A DNA stretch of 44,379 bases, taken from Gammaproteobacteria bacterium (GTDB lineage: Bacteria; Pseudomonadota; Gammaproteobacteria; Granulosicoccales; Granulosicoccaceae). Position 1 is the stretch's first letter, and the number at the start of each line of letters is the position of its first letter. Below are positions 9,353 to 19,271 of the stretch, piece after piece. The DNA is taken from assembly GCA_019634245.1 (NCBI GenBank), contig JAHQVR010000285.1:1-44379 (forward strand), given 5' to 3'. Both the position numbers and the translations under genes were made by a program. The notes under the pieces were generated by a model. That model saw only the letters and a program-made list of their open reading frames with translations. It ran no database searches and was not told where the DNA came from.

Positions 9353-12300
9353 CAGGTTGACGATACGGGTTTTGTAGTTTGTCGGATTCGTTGACGATAT
9401 GCCTTACCCAGGAACAATCCTTTGATATCTTCTAGCAGCATGTAGTTGACAGGTATCAATAAGAGAGTCACTAGGGTGGCAAACAGAATTCCAAACCCCA
9501 ATGACACCGCCATTGGAATCAGAAATTGCGCTTGCGTACTGGTTTCAAATATCAGCGGCATTAAACCAAAGAACGTTGTTAAGGAGGTAAGAATGATGGC
9601 TCTGAATCTAGCTACACCTGCGATACGTACTGCATCCATCAACGCAATACCCTCGCGACGTCGCTTGTTGACATAGTCGACCATTACCAACGAATCATTC
9701 ACCACTACGCCGCACAACGCCAACATCCCCATATAACTCATGATACTGAGGCTCATATCCATAATCATATGACCGAGTACGCCACCGACAAAACCAAAAG
9801 GGATCACTGTTAAAACCATTAATGGTTGCAAATAACTCCTAAATGGGATGGCCAGCAAGGTGTAGATAACCAGCAATACAAAGATTAATCCAACGCGCAG
9901 GCTTCTAAACGACTCATTTTGCTCTCGAGCCTCTCCCCCCAGTTCAATGTTGATCGATGGAAATTCACTTTCGAGCCGCTCACTCAGCTCTTCAAGATCG
10001 GCCTTTATCGCCTCGGCATTGGCCGCTTCCTTATCTATATCTGCCTGCACGTTGACCACGCGCTGTCGATCAACTCGTTTAATGGACGTCAATCCTCTGC
10101 CCAAATCCACATTGGCCACATTCCCTAATGGCACTAACTCCCCGGTGGGAGTGATAACTCTGAGTCGTCTTAGGTCCTCAATGGAGGCGCGTTCGGATTC
10201 TGGGTATCTAACGATTACATCGACTTCATCGCGTTCGCGTTGAAAACTCTGAACTTCGGTTCCCAAGAATGCTTGACGCACTTGTGTAGCGAGTGCACTG
10301 AGCGTTAAACCCAGTTGCTCACCTTCGGATGTCAGATTTAGCTTGATTTCCTGTTTTCCTCCTTCAAAGGTGTCAGTGATATCACTCAGACCTGGATAAT
10401 TACCCAGTTCCACTTTTACCCGAGCAGCCACCTCCCGCAAGATATCAAAGTCATAACCCGCTATTTGCACATCGATGGGTGAACCTCCTCGACCAATCTC
10501 TGCGCGATAACTGATGTTTTTTGCCCCTGGAATTGAACCGATAGCACGGCGCCATTCTGTAACCAGCTCACGGCTAGTAATCTCGACCGTCCGATTCTCG
10601 GGTGGGGTAATTTCAAACACCACTCGACCGACGTGCGATCCGCGCCCCCCTCTGCCAGCACTGCCGGCGGTGGCCAGAACATTTTCAATAACACTTTCGT
10701 TCGTGTCTGGATTCACATATTTTTTTTGCAAATCAAATACGGCTGAGGCGATGTGATCGATATGCTTTTGGGTGACTTCAAACGGTGTTCCAGCCGGCAT
10801 TTCCAAGGACGCTTGTGCTGTTTCGCTCTGCACTCGTGGAAAAAATATGAATCGGACATGCCCAGCTGACACCAGATTGATAACCAAAAGCGCACCACCA
10901 GCAAAAGTTGCGAGCACGGCGTAGCGATTTCTCAGGGCGAATGCTAATACCGGTTGGTAGACGGTCACTACAAACCATTCAAAGCCATCGGCGATACGGT
11001 GCTGAATTCTGGCAAAAATATTCGGTTTCTTTTCTTTGTGAAAATTCAGGTGACTCATATGTGAGGGCAATATGAGTTTGGATTCGACAATAGAGAACAA
11101 CAATACGGGAATAACGATGAGGGGAATCTGAGCGAAAATTTGCCCCCTGACTCCTTCAATCATGAGCAAAGGAACAAACGCTGCAACCGTAGTCAGAACA
11201 CCAAACGTTACCGGTACTGCCACCTCATGGGTTCCCTCGATCGCGGCTTGCAGTCGATTGGGATTCCGACGCATATGGGTGTAAATGTTCTCCCCGGTCA
11301 CGATCGCATCGTCCACCACAATTCCGAGCACCAAAATAAAGGCGAACAGGCTCAGCAGGTTTATCGTGACACCCATCACCGGCATCAAGGCAATTCCGCC
11401 GAGTATGGATACGGGAATTCCCACGAATACCCAAACCGCCACCCAGAAACGTAAGAACAAGGACAGCAATAGCAACACTAAAAACCCACCCAACAAAGCA
11501 CTTTGAATCAATGTATTCAAACGTGCTTTCACTACTCTGGAGCTATCACGCCAGTACCCTAGCGTCACACCATAGGGCATCGAGTCCTGATGCTCTGCAA
11601 TGTATCCTTTCACCTCTTCCGCTACTTTTATCGCGCTTTGATAGCCTGTTCTAAAGACATCGATCTCGATGCTACGCTGACCGTTGTATTGCTGAGACAA
11701 CGACTCTTCAGAAAAACCGTCGTGTATGCGCGCAATATCACCTAGCGTCAAGCGTGTGCCATCCGTTCTGGACAGCACCACGACGCGCCTGAAATCTTCC
11801 ACACCGTAGGCCTTTCCTTTGGTGCGCAACAACACTTCTCCACCGGCTGTGCGAATGGAACCGGCGGCTAAGTCGAGAGAGCTGTCGGAAATCGCTCTTG
11901 AAATATCGCTTAAAGAAAGTCCGTAACGACTTAACGTCTGCTCGGACACTTCAATTGAAAGTTCGTAATTGCGAGCGCCGGAGACGGCTACCGAAGAGAC
12001 ATTCGGTAGGTTTTCAATATCATCCCGTATTTTTGATGCAATTCCTCGTAACTCTTTTTCAGGCAACGAACCGGCAACGATGACACTGATAACATCACGC
12101 GATCGAGAGGGAATGTAGGTGGAGATGCTACCCACATCTTCCGGAAAATCTGAAATTTGATCCACTTGCTGCCGGGTTTCGTCGAGCAACTTATCTACGT
12201 CATAGCCTCGTTCGGCCACCAAGGTCACCGATCCATTACCTTCGTTGGCAACCGATGTCATTTCCTTTATGCCTGACAGCTCTTGCACGGCCTCTTCAAT

Positions 12301-12504
12301 TCTCGATGTAACAGCCTCTTCAACCTCACTCGGTGCAGCTCCTTTGAATGGCACGCGAATGTTGACTTGTTCTAATGAGAATGAAGGAAATACTTCCAGT
12401 GGTAAACGAAACGCCAACGTAAAGCTGCCAGCTGCGATGATAAAGACCATCAACAGATTGGCCGCTACCGGATTCCGTGCAAACCATGTAACGAGACTGT
12501 GCAT
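9352..12504 (-). CDS. RND efflux transporter permease (AcrB/HAE1 type)
   Basis: At 1050 residues this is a full-length inner-membrane RND pump that exports drugs or other small molecules using the proton gradient. The N-terminus has the first helix and the PLEVFPSF segment typical of the family. TM4 carries GIVVDDAIV with the paired Asp residues needed for proton relay. Two large periplasmic loops flank TM1-2 and TM7-8. The second half repeats the topology, as in all RND proteins, with VVVNDSLVMVDYVN in the duplicated TM10 position. The adaptor gene lies two bases upstream in the same direction, and no outer-membrane channel gene is nearby, so a TolC-like protein encoded elsewhere is inferred. 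Confidence 0.95.
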   Translation of the reverse strand: MHSLVTWFARNPVAANLLMVFIIAAGSFTLAFRLPLEVFPSFSLEQVNIRVPFKGAAPSEVEEAVTSRIEEAVQELSGIKEMTSVANEGNGSVTLVAERGYDVDKLLDETRQQVDQISDFPEDVGSISTYIPSRSRDVISVIVAGSLPEKELRGIASKIRDDIENLPNVSSVAVSGARNYELSIEVSEQTLSRYGLSLSDISRAISDSSLDLAAGSIRTAGGEVLLRTKGKAYGVEDFRRVVVLSRTDGTRLTLGDIARIHDGFSEESLSQQYNGQRSIEIDVFRTGYQSAIKVAEEVKGYIAEHQDSMPYGVTLGYWRDSSRVVKARLNTLIQSALLGGFLVLLLLSLFLRFWVAVWVFVGIPVSILGGIALMPVMGVTINLLSLFAFILVLGIVVDDAIVTGENIYTHMRRNPNRLQAAIEGTHEVAVPVTFGVLTTVAAFVPLLMIEGVRGQIFAQIPLIVIPVLLFSIVESKLILPSHMSHLNFHKEKKPNIFARIQHRIADGFEWFVVTVYQPVLAFALRNRYAVLATFAGGALLVINLVSAGHVRFIFFPRVQSETAQASLEMPAGTPFEVTQKHIDHIASAVFDLQKKYVNPDTNESVIENVLATAGSAGRGGRGSHVGRVVFEITPPENRTVEITSRELVTEWRRAIGSIPGAKNISYRAEIGRGGSPIDVQIAGYDFDILREVAARVKVELGNYPGLSDITDTFEGGKQEIKLNLTSEGEQLGLTLSALATQVRQAFLGTEVQSFQRERDEVDVIVRYPESERASIEDLRRLRVITPTGELVPLGNVANVDLGRGLTSIKRVDRQRVVNVQADIDKEAANAEAIKADLEELSERLESEFPSINIELGGEAREQNESFRSLRVGLIFVLLVIYTLLAIPFRSYLQPLMVLTVIPFGFVGGVLGHMIMDMSLSIMSYMGMLALCGVVVNDSLVMVDYVNKRRREGIALMDAVRIAGVARFRAIILTSLTTFFGLMPLIFETSTQAQFLIPMAVSLGFGILFATLVTLLLIPVNYMLLEDIKGLFLGKAYRQRIRQTTKPVSST

Positions 12505-12506
12505 AA

Positions 12507-14006
12507 CTAGCTCTCTACATCAGATTGTTGCCGACGGCGTTGATTACCCTGATCTTCACCACCCTGTCCTTGACGTCGGCGTTGATTAGCATCACCTTCA
12601 CCGCCCTGACTGTCCCCACGACGCCGAGTGCCGTCACCCCGTTGGTCGGCATTGGTACCAGCTTCGCCATCCTGCCCACCACGCTGACCCGCACCAGCAT
12701 CACCACCTTGCCCACGACGTTGGCCGCCCTGCGCATTACCCTGACCGCCCTGTCCCCGAGCTCGGTTTTCGCCACTTCCACCTTCTCCACCTGGCGGACG
12801 ATTCGCACCGGGTCGACCGCCACCCTGACCTTGGCGGTTAGGAGGGGGAGGCGCGACGCCATCGATGGTGGGTCTCACGGGAGTACCGTCCGTCACAGTG
12901 CTCAGAGGTGTTGTCACCAGTATGGTTCCCACAGACAAACCACCATCAATCACCGCAACGGCTTCATCGGCCCAAACCACCGATACACTCTGACGCAAGA
13001 GCTTGTTGTCAGCATCAAGGATCAGCACTTCATCATTTTCTCGCAAAGCCAGTCTCGGTATTACAAACACGTCTTTTATTTTGCGACCCACTATGCTGGC
13101 ATTGACATACTGCCCAATCCGAAGTGGGATATCGCTGTTCGTCATCGGATTTTCAATACGAGCGATGACATTCAGTTGTTGTGTGCCGCTATCAACGCCT
13201 TCAACGCGCTCCAGCCAGCCATTCCATATGTGTTCCTCACTGCCCACCGTAGCACGCAGTTCCACCGCTGGCCTATCAGCCTCAGCCACGGGCAGTCCTG
13301 TCGATGGGATGGTCAAGAAAGACAACTGACGACTGGACAATGGCAAACGCACATCGACTGATTCAGTGGAATAGATGCGGCCAATCTCTACGCCTCGGTT
13401 TACAAACTGACCAAGATCCACCTGTTTTTCGATCACCATGCCGTCATAGGGTGCGACAATTTGCGTGCGGCTTAAATCTAACTCGGCGCGTGTGACCGAC
13501 GCTCGGGCTGCATTCAGGTTCGCACGAGCCGCCGCTAACTGCGGTTTTCTAAGCGTTAGATTTGAAGGTTTTTGGCCCCGTCGAAGACTCTCCCATTCTT
13601 CCGAAGCAAGTTGCGCCTGTGCTTGCTCCTGCTGCAGCTGAGCATCGGCCTGCGCTAAATTAGCTCGGGCCTGAGTTAACGCTATTTGATAGTCTCGTTG
13701 GTCTATCTGAACGAGAATGTCGCCTTTTTTAAAGGAACCACCCACGACAAACGAGTCGGACAACATGGAAATCGAACCCAGCACTTCCGGCACCAACGAG
13801 GTGGCGATAGTCGGTTGAATGTTTCCCTGGCTGGCGATTTTCACTTCGTACTCAGATGTCGACAGAGTAGTGGCTTCCACCGATTGCACTACAGGGCGGC
13901 TGGGTCGACGAAAAGGCTCAGGCGCACTGTCTCGCACCAATTTAGCGCCGTAGACAAACGCAATAAATATCAGTACCGGTATCAGCACTTTTAGCAATAT
14001 CTTCAC
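12507..14006 (-). CDS. RND periplasmic adaptor with long Arg/Gly/Gln-rich tail
   Basis: This is an HlyD/MFP-family adaptor that links the pump to an outer-membrane channel. Residues 1-20 form the membrane anchor. The barrel-sandwich (lipoyl) halves lie around 70-110 and 180-215 (QIVAPYDGMVIEK), separated by an Ala/Gln-rich hairpin at about 110-180, with a beta-barrel and membrane-proximal domain up to about 380. Residues 385-499 are an unusual low-complexity tail rich in Gly, Gln and Arg (units such as QGGQRRGQGG). Normal adaptors are about 350-400 residues. The GTG start at 14006 has GGAAAG about six bases upstream. The RND gene follows after two bases. Confidence 0.93.
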   Translation of the reverse strand: MKILLKVLIPVLIFIAFVYGAKLVRDSAPEPFRRPSRPVVQSVEATTLSTSEYEVKIASQGNIQPTIATSLVPEVLGSISMLSDSFVVGGSFKKGDILVQIDQRDYQIALTQARANLAQADAQLQQEQAQAQLASEEWESLRRGQKPSNLTLRKPQLAAARANLNAARASVTRAELDLSRTQIVAPYDGMVIEKQVDLGQFVNRGVEIGRIYSTESVDVRLPLSSRQLSFLTIPSTGLPVAEADRPAVELRATVGSEEHIWNGWLERVEGVDSGTQQLNVIARIENPMTNSDIPLRIGQYVNASIVGRKIKDVFVIPRLALRENDEVLILDADNKLLRQSVSVVWADEAVAVIDGGLSVGTILVTTPLSTVTDGTPVRPTIDGVAPPPPNRQGQGGGRPGANRPPGGEGGSGENRARGQGGQGNAQGGQRRGQGGDAGAGQRGGQDGEAGTNADQRGDGTRRRGDSQGGEGDANQRRRQGQGGEDQGNQRRRQQSDVES

Positions 14007-14338
14007 TGAAACTTTCCGCCCTGTTTCCTACTTAATATCACTGAAAAATCCTCCCGGTGCTGGCGTTAACCACCGTACCGAACACCGATGTTAACCAATA
14101 CGCTCTAGGTCCTTCGCAGCGTAATTGGTACGATTTGAACCCCCTTGCGGTTGAAATCAGTGTCAATAAGCTGCATCGCCGGCATCATCTGGCTCTATCA
14201 ACCGGGGTGTATAGCTCTCCATTCAACCAGATTCGTGCCGAAACTGGCTATATAGACTGTGTCAGGACGCTTTGATTGGCTATCTTTGCAAGATTATTTC
14301 GCAACCAGATCAGAAACTTGTAACATTATGTCTCTTCG
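14007..14338. other. Gene-free spacer between efflux operon and ygiQ
   Basis: This 332-bp stretch separates two divergent transcription units and should hold their promoters. I see no convincing -35/-10 pair, hairpin or conserved gene. A 72-codon open frame at 14057-14275 has no signal sequence, domain or ribosome site. Confidence 0.5.
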
Positions 14339-16510
14339 TTGAGTTCATGTATGCCTCTTCCACGCCCCGATACTGCCCGCGCCCTCTTTGATTACCCACC
14401 CTATTGGGCCGAGTGTTATGGGCGCGCGCCCTTTTTACCCATGTCCAGAGCCGAAATGGATGAGTTGGGCTGGGACAGTTGTGATGTGATCATCGTCACA
14501 GGCGATGCCTACGTAGATCACCCGAGCTTTGGGATGGCGATAGTGGGCAGATTGTTAGAGGCTCAAGGCTTTCGCGTTGGCATTCTTGCCCAGCCAGAAT
14601 GGACCAGCGCAGATGCTTTCCAAACACTCGGTAAACCCAACTTATTTTTTGGGGTCACTGCAGGAAATATGGATTCGATGATCAACCGGTATACGGCTGA
14701 TCGGAAAATTCGCTCCGACGATGCATACTCGCCCAATGATGAAGGTGGCAAACGCCCCGACCGATGTTCCATTAGTTATTCCCATCGATGCCGAGAAGCC
14801 TTTCCGGACACACCCATCGTGGTGGGGGGTATCGAAGCCTCGCTGCGCCGCATTGCTCATTATGATTACTGGCAGGATAAAGTTCGACGTTCCTTGCTCG
14901 CCGATGCGAAAGCCGATTTATTGGTTTATGGAAATGGTGAGAGGGCTATTGTTGATATCGCCCACAGGCTGGCCGCCGGTCACGATATCGCATCGATACG
15001 CGATATCCGCGGCACCGCTTTTTTTATTTCTACTATCGAACCCACTTGGACAGTCATCGACTCGACCAACCTGGACAAACCCGGTCGCATTGAACATCAC
15101 ACGAACCCCTATGAGACGACCAGCGATTCAGAAGACGCTGCATGCGAATCTAAAGGCGATAGTGTAGCCGAGCCCATTAAGATACTCAGTAAAGTAGAAA
15201 AACAACAGTTGAATTTAGCTGTGCGCCAAAACACGGTGGTGCGCCTGCCCTCGTTTGACATGGTGACCAACGATCCAGCGTTGTATGCTCACGCAAACCG
15301 AGTGCTGCATATGGAAACCAATCCGGGTAATGCGCGTGCGTTGGTGCAAAATCAAGGGGGCCAAAAATTGTGGTTGAACCCGCCACCGCAGCCTCTGTCC
15401 ACTGAGGAAATGGACTATGTATTCGATCAGCCCTTCGCCCGTGTACCTCACCCTTCTTATAACGGCGCCAAAATTCCCGCCTATGAAATGATCCGATTTT
15501 CCGTAAACATCATGCGCGGTTGTTTTGGAGGGTGCACGTTTTGTTCAATCACAGAACATGAAGGGCGCATTATTCAGAATCGTTCTGAAGATTCTATTAT
15601 TCGCGAAATTGAACAGATGCGTGACGTTCCTGGATTTACCGGCGTAGTCTCAGACTTAGGTGGTCCCACTGCGAATATGTATCGATTAGCCTGTAAGTCG
15701 AAGGAGATAGAATCAAAGTGCCGCCTACCTTCTTGTGTGTACCCTGGCATCTGTAAAAACCTGAATACGGATCACTCGTCCTTGATCAAACTCTATCGTC
15801 GGGCACGCGCACTACCAGGTGTGAAGAAGGTGCTGATCGCTTCAGGTCTTCGTTATGATTTAGCGGTTGAATCGCCTGAGTATGTCGAAGAACTGGCCTC
15901 GCACCACGTCGGTGGTTATTTGAAAATTGCGCCCGAACATACCGAAAGCGCCCCTTTGAGCAAAATGATGAAACCGGGCATCGGATCGTACGATAAGTTT
16001 AAAGAGCTATTTGACAAATACAGTAAAAAGGCCGGTAAGGAGCAATACCTAATTCCTTACTTTATCGCCGCTCACCCGGGAACCACTGATAGCGACATGA
16101 TGCACTTAGCGTTGTGGTTAAAGAAAAATGGTTTTCGCGCTGACCAGGTGCAAAACTTCTACCCTTCGCCGATGGCAACCGCAACTACCATGTATCACAC
16201 TGGTAAGAATCCGTTAAAACGTATCAAGCGAGATTCTGAGGAAGTAGAAGTCGCAAAATCGGGCAAGCAACGCCGTTTACACAAAGCGTTTTTGCGTTAC
16301 CACGATCCGAATAACTGGCCAATGCTACGAGAAGCGTTGAAGACTATGGGAAGGGCCGATTTAATCGGCAATGGACCACATCACCTGATTCCTAAATACC
16401 AACCTAAAACCGATGGCGGCTACTCATCCCCAAGACGTAAAAACAGCACGCCAAAACAAGGCCGGATATTGACTCAACATACCGGGTTACCACCACGCAA
16501 ACAGCGTTGA
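14339..16510 (+). CDS. ygiQ: YgiQ family radical SAM protein
   Basis: The protein has 723 residues from a TTG at 14339, or 719 from an ATG at 14351; no clear ribosome site decides between them. The N-terminal domain has the hallmark segment [18 protein letters not shown] and [11 protein letters not shown]. The radical SAM core has C-x3-C-x2-C ([11 protein letters not shown], near residues 395-402) to bind a [4Fe-4S] cluster and SAM. The later [17 protein letters not shown] and [15 protein letters not shown] are also typical. The family is widespread and conserved, but its substrate is not established. Length matches the E. coli protein. It stands alone as a transcription unit and converges on the DUF2059 gene with a 20-bp gap. 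Confidence 0.95.
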   Translation: MSSCMPLPRPDTARALFDYPPYWAECYGRAPFLPMSRAEMDELGWDSCDVIIVTGDAYVDHPSFGMAIVGRLLEAQGFRVGILAQPEWTSADAFQTLGKPNLFFGVTAGNMDSMINRYTADRKIRSDDAYSPNDEGGKRPDRCSISYSHRCREAFPDTPIVVGGIEASLRRIAHYDYWQDKVRRSLLADAKADLLVYGNGERAIVDIAHRLAAGHDIASIRDIRGTAFFISTIEPTWTVIDSTNLDKPGRIEHHTNPYETTSDSEDAACESKGDSVAEPIKILSKVEKQQLNLAVRQNTVVRLPSFDMVTNDPALYAHANRVLHMETNPGNARALVQNQGGQKLWLNPPPQPLSTEEMDYVFDQPFARVPHPSYNGAKIPAYEMIRFSVNIMRGCFGGCTFCSITEHEGRIIQNRSEDSIIREIEQMRDVPGFTGVVSDLGGPTANMYRLACKSKEIESKCRLPSCVYPGICKNLNTDHSSLIKLYRRARALPGVKKVLIASGLRYDLAVESPEYVEELASHHVGGYLKIAPEHTESAPLSKMMKPGIGSYDKFKELFDKYSKKAGKEQYLIPYFIAAHPGTTDSDMMHLALWLKKNGFRADQVQNFYPSPMATATTMYHTGKNPLKRIKRDSEEVEVAKSGKQRRLHKAFLRYHDPNNWPMLREALKTMGRADLIGNGPHHLIPKYQPKTDGGYSSPRRKNSTPKQGRILTQHTGLPPRKQR

Positions 16511-16530
16511 GCCAATGTCAACGTCGCTTG

Positions 16531-17436
16531 TTATATCGAGGATTGTTGGTAGTGGTGCAGTTGAACGATTAACTCACCCAAGGTAGCGCTGGCGTCAAAT
16601 ATTCCTTTTTCCAAACCCTTGTTGATCGCATCAACAAACTGCCCACCGGCAGGTTCTCTCATAATGCTACCGAGTTCATGTAATTCTTCAATGGAAAAAT
16701 CTTGGTAGGTGAACAACATGGAGTCGCGACTGAGATCCCTGTAATGTGCTTCCAACAGCGGTCGTTGTGCCTCTGATTGCGCGATGATTACATCGGCCGG
16801 AACCTGTTTATCTTCTGGAAGTGCTTTCATGATACTTAAAGTGAAAGCCATCTGCATATTCAACATTGCCTCCACAGCAGAGGTGGTCACACTCATAGCT
16901 TCATCTAATCGACGGATGGCTTCAATGCGTTCTTCAGTAGGTGGTTTCAGACTAAGCTGTTGCTGAAATTCTATAAACTTTTCCGGATATAGGAGCTGGG
17001 ACTGTTGAGTCTCTGCTGCGACGACCCGTAGGCCTAGCGGGGATTGATACCACTGTACCAATGCGTCTAACTGCACTTGACTCATGGATTGAGCAATGGA
17101 TTGCTCAATCGTTCGGGAAAGATCCTTAGCGTTGAACGCAGTGGATACTGCTGAGAGCAAAGCCGACGGTTCAAGCTCTGCCATCAAACCAGGCACCATT
17201 CGCGATGCTAGCGCTTCCTCAAACGACGAACGAGTAGCTTCTGGAACTGCATTTACCATCTGTTCAAGACCAGAGATCTCAAACAGCTCAGAAGCCAATG
17301 ATAAGTGGGCTTTAGACACCGCAGCGTTTTCGCTGGCATGCGCCGCACTAGCAAACACAAAATTACCACCAATAAAGGTCGCGACCAGCACGCCGGCTTT
17401 CAACAAATTCGCCAGTGGCTTTGGCAACTGCAGCAT
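16531..17436 (-). CDS. Exported DUF2059-family protein
   Basis: The 301-residue product has a signal peptide (hydrophobic stretch about 12-30, cleavage near AHA-SE). It then has an all-helical body with QLDALVQWYQSPLGLRVVAAE around residues 142-162, the characteristic segment of DUF2059, in which a helix ends in a Y-x-SP-x-G turn. A weaker copy (ELHELGSIMREPAGGQFV) near residue 258 suggests two DUF2059-like units. The ATG at 17436 has AAGG about seven bases upstream. The predicted location is the periplasm and the function is unknown. Confidence 0.8.
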   Translation of the reverse strand: MLQLPKPLANLLKAGVLVATFIGGNFVFASAAHASENAAVSKAHLSLASELFEISGLEQMVNAVPEATRSSFEEALASRMVPGLMAELEPSALLSAVSTAFNAKDLSRTIEQSIAQSMSQVQLDALVQWYQSPLGLRVVAAETQQSQLLYPEKFIEFQQQLSLKPPTEERIEAIRRLDEAMSVTTSAVEAMLNMQMAFTLSIMKALPEDKQVPADVIIAQSEAQRPLLEAHYRDLSRDSMLFTYQDFSIEELHELGSIMREPAGGQFVDAINKGLEKGIFDASATLGELIVQLHHYQQSSI

Positions 17437-17611
17437 GGAACAACCTTACAATGGCTTCTCGATACTAATAGTTATCGGTCAGCCACTGTGAATAGTTGTA
17501 AATCTCGCTAGCCTATGTGCACAAACTCTTAAAATCTATCGGTTGAACCGGAATACAGACTGCGACCCATCACACAGATCATGCGAATTTGGGAACTGCT
17601 TCCTGATAACG

Positions 17612-18601
17612 TCAATCTCGCTCAGAGTCCGTTGTTGCCATTTGTTGAGCCGAGTATCGCTCACCTCTAACGGTGCTTTCGTTGATCAATATATCCAGTT
17701 CGTTCACGGTATGCTCATCAAGTACAAATTCCACCGCAAGTGCATTCTCCTTCATCCATTCAACCCGTTTGGTACCGGGTATCGGTATGAGTGTTCTGTC
17801 TCTGCGGGCCAACACCCATGCCAGTGCTAGTTGAGCAGGTGTACACCCTATTCGTGCGGCAATTTCATTGTAGGCGGGTAATAGGTTTAAATTTTCCGGG
17901 TAATTCTCTGCATTAAATCGCGGCATGTTTTTCCGCAAATCTCTGTCTGCCATCACTGAGGTATCACTGTGCTTGCCGGTGAGATAACCTCGCGTCAACG
18001 GTGAAAATGGGACGAACGCTATACCCAATTCTTCGCAAACATCCAGAATTTTCCGCTCAGGCACACGAGTCCACAATGAATACTCGGATTGGACCGCGGT
18101 TATCGGGTGTACTGCATGGGCCCGACGAAGTGTGTCGGAGGCTAATTCAGAAGCACCGATTGTCTGCACCTTCCCTTCCTCTACCAGTCGCGACATAGCG
18201 CCGATGCTATCTTCGATGGGAACATTAGGATCGACGCGATGCAGATAGTAAAGATCAATGACGTCGGTTTGAAGATTCTTCAAACTCTGCTCACACAGCT
18301 CTCGGATTTTCTCTGGTCGGCCGTTTTTCTCACCTTTGCCATCCGGCCCTTTACTCAACCCTGCTTTTGTTGCAAGTACAAACTCACTACGGTGCGGTTT
18401 GAGCACCTTGCCCATCATCTTTTCACTTTCACCAAAGCCGTAAACAGCCGCGGTATCGAAAAAGGTATAACCCGCATCTAAGGCACCGGCTAACACAGCT
18501 TCTGCCTCGTCTTTATCGCCAGGCCCATACCCGTGTGTGATGTTCATGCAACCTAAGCCGATTGCCGAGACCTCAAAGGGTCCGAGTTGTCTAGTTTCCA
18601 T
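17612..18601 (-). CDS. Aldo/keto reductase
   Basis: This 329-residue NAD(P)H-dependent oxidoreductase has the (beta/alpha)8 fold of the AKR superfamily. The catalytic tetrad is visible in order: Asp in FFDTA, Tyr in AAVYG, Lys in LATKAG and His in YYLHRVD. The cofactor-binding C-terminal segment IPIPGTKRVEWMKEN is also present. The closest type is the AKR11/AKR13-like group that reduces aldehydes and ketones. The substrate is not predictable. It lies downstream of the small exported peptide gene on the same strand but is separated from it by two hairpins, so it is probably transcribed separately. Confidence 0.92.
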   Translation of the reverse strand: METRQLGPFEVSAIGLGCMNITHGYGPGDKDEAEAVLAGALDAGYTFFDTAAVYGFGESEKMMGKVLKPHRSEFVLATKAGLSKGPDGKGEKNGRPEKIRELCEQSLKNLQTDVIDLYYLHRVDPNVPIEDSIGAMSRLVEEGKVQTIGASELASDTLRRAHAVHPITAVQSEYSLWTRVPERKILDVCEELGIAFVPFSPLTRGYLTGKHSDTSVMADRDLRKNMPRFNAENYPENLNLLPAYNEIAARIGCTPAQLALAWVLARRDRTLIPIPGTKRVEWMKENALAVEFVLDEHTVNELDILINESTVRGERYSAQQMATTDSERD

Positions 18602-18738
18602 AAAGCGATGGCAGTCCGAAAATTGGTAGAGTGGATAACAACGACGAATGGTACTGCGAATGTGGAAGTGCCGTGAGAAATGTAAGCCGCAAGTAACCTT
18701 CCGTCGTTAAATCCGACGGTAAGTGGCAACGAAAATCA

Positions 18739-18763
18739 CCAGAGCAACATTGCGCTGCTCTGG
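18739..18763 (-). terminator. Terminator hairpin after small exported peptide gene
   Basis: A perfect 8-bp stem (CCAGAGCA/TGCTCTGG) with a 9-base loop lies 15 bp after the stop at 18778. Read on the minus strand it is followed by TGATTTTC. A second, weaker hairpin (CCGTCG/CGACGG) lies at 18701-18719. Together they fit a factor-independent terminator. Confidence 0.65.
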
Positions 18764-18777
18764 CTTAGGATTAATTT

Positions 18778-18975
18778 TTAGTTCGGAACGTTGACAATAT
18801 TTGCCTGACGAGCAGCTTCTTCTTCCTGCTTTTTCAACAGAGCGAGAAGCTTCGGATCTGTTTCTTCTTGTGCAACAGTGTCCGCCTTAGCATGCCCATA
18901 CGCACAACCACCGGCATAAACGCTACTGGCACCCAATAGTGCAGCCGCTATCAATCCAATACCCAAGATCTTCAT
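18778..18975 (-). CDS. Small exported peptide, Gly-Gly-Cys at mature N-terminus
   Basis: The 65-residue product has a signal peptide (MKILGIGLIAAALLGASSVYA) and a mature part of about 44 residues that begins GGCAYGHAKAD and continues into a charged helix (LLALLKKQEEEAARQA). I chose the second of two close ATGs because GGGAG lies six bases upstream of it; the first ATG (18981) touches that site. Similar short exported proteins with a Cys/His-containing mature start occur in gammaproteobacteria, but I know no function. The single Cys and nearby His could bind metal or form a disulfide dimer, which is inference only. Confidence 0.7.
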   Translation of the reverse strand: MKILGIGLIAAALLGASSVYAGGCAYGHAKADTVAQEETDPKLLALLKKQEEEAARQANIVNVPN

Positions 18976-19087
18976 AGTCATCTCCCACTAGGAACCCTCA
19001 TAATAGCCTATCGGGTCAGACCACGCCAACCCATTGATATTGCACACTTATCTGTACAATTCACCATGATATGAACGCTTAAATTAC

Positions 19088-19098
19088 GCAATTTGCGC
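19088..19098. promoter_or_regulatory. Palindrome CGCAATTTGCG upstream of liv operon
   Basis: A perfect 11-bp inverted repeat with a one-base centre lies in the 296-bp divergent spacer between the small peptide gene and livG. It overlaps a second palindrome, TTGCGCAA (19093-19100). It could be an operator for a dimeric regulator, but I cannot match it to a known regulator. The spacer shows no strong sigma-70 promoter; GATAAAAT near 19137 is the best -10 candidate. Confidence 0.3.
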
Positions 19099-19271
19099 AA
19101 TATTCAACCGTTTCTTTTCTGAATCCGCTCGACACACTGATAAAATCGCGGCCCAACGCCATTTCAAATCGATCACTGCGACTTAAGCCGTGTGATGCGT
19201 AAGCGCTGTATACCTAAGGAAAAAACCCATAAATATTTTATTTATCAATTGCATAGTTGGGTCCGACCCGG

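Noticed and set aside
12525..13361. 278-codon open frame on the plus strand
   Set aside because: It is antisense to the efflux adaptor. Its Thr/Leu-rich composition is produced by the Gly/Gln/Arg tail codons of the real gene.
14057..14275. 72-codon open frame upstream of ygiQ
   Set aside because: No ribosome site, signal sequence or recognisable motif; chance length.
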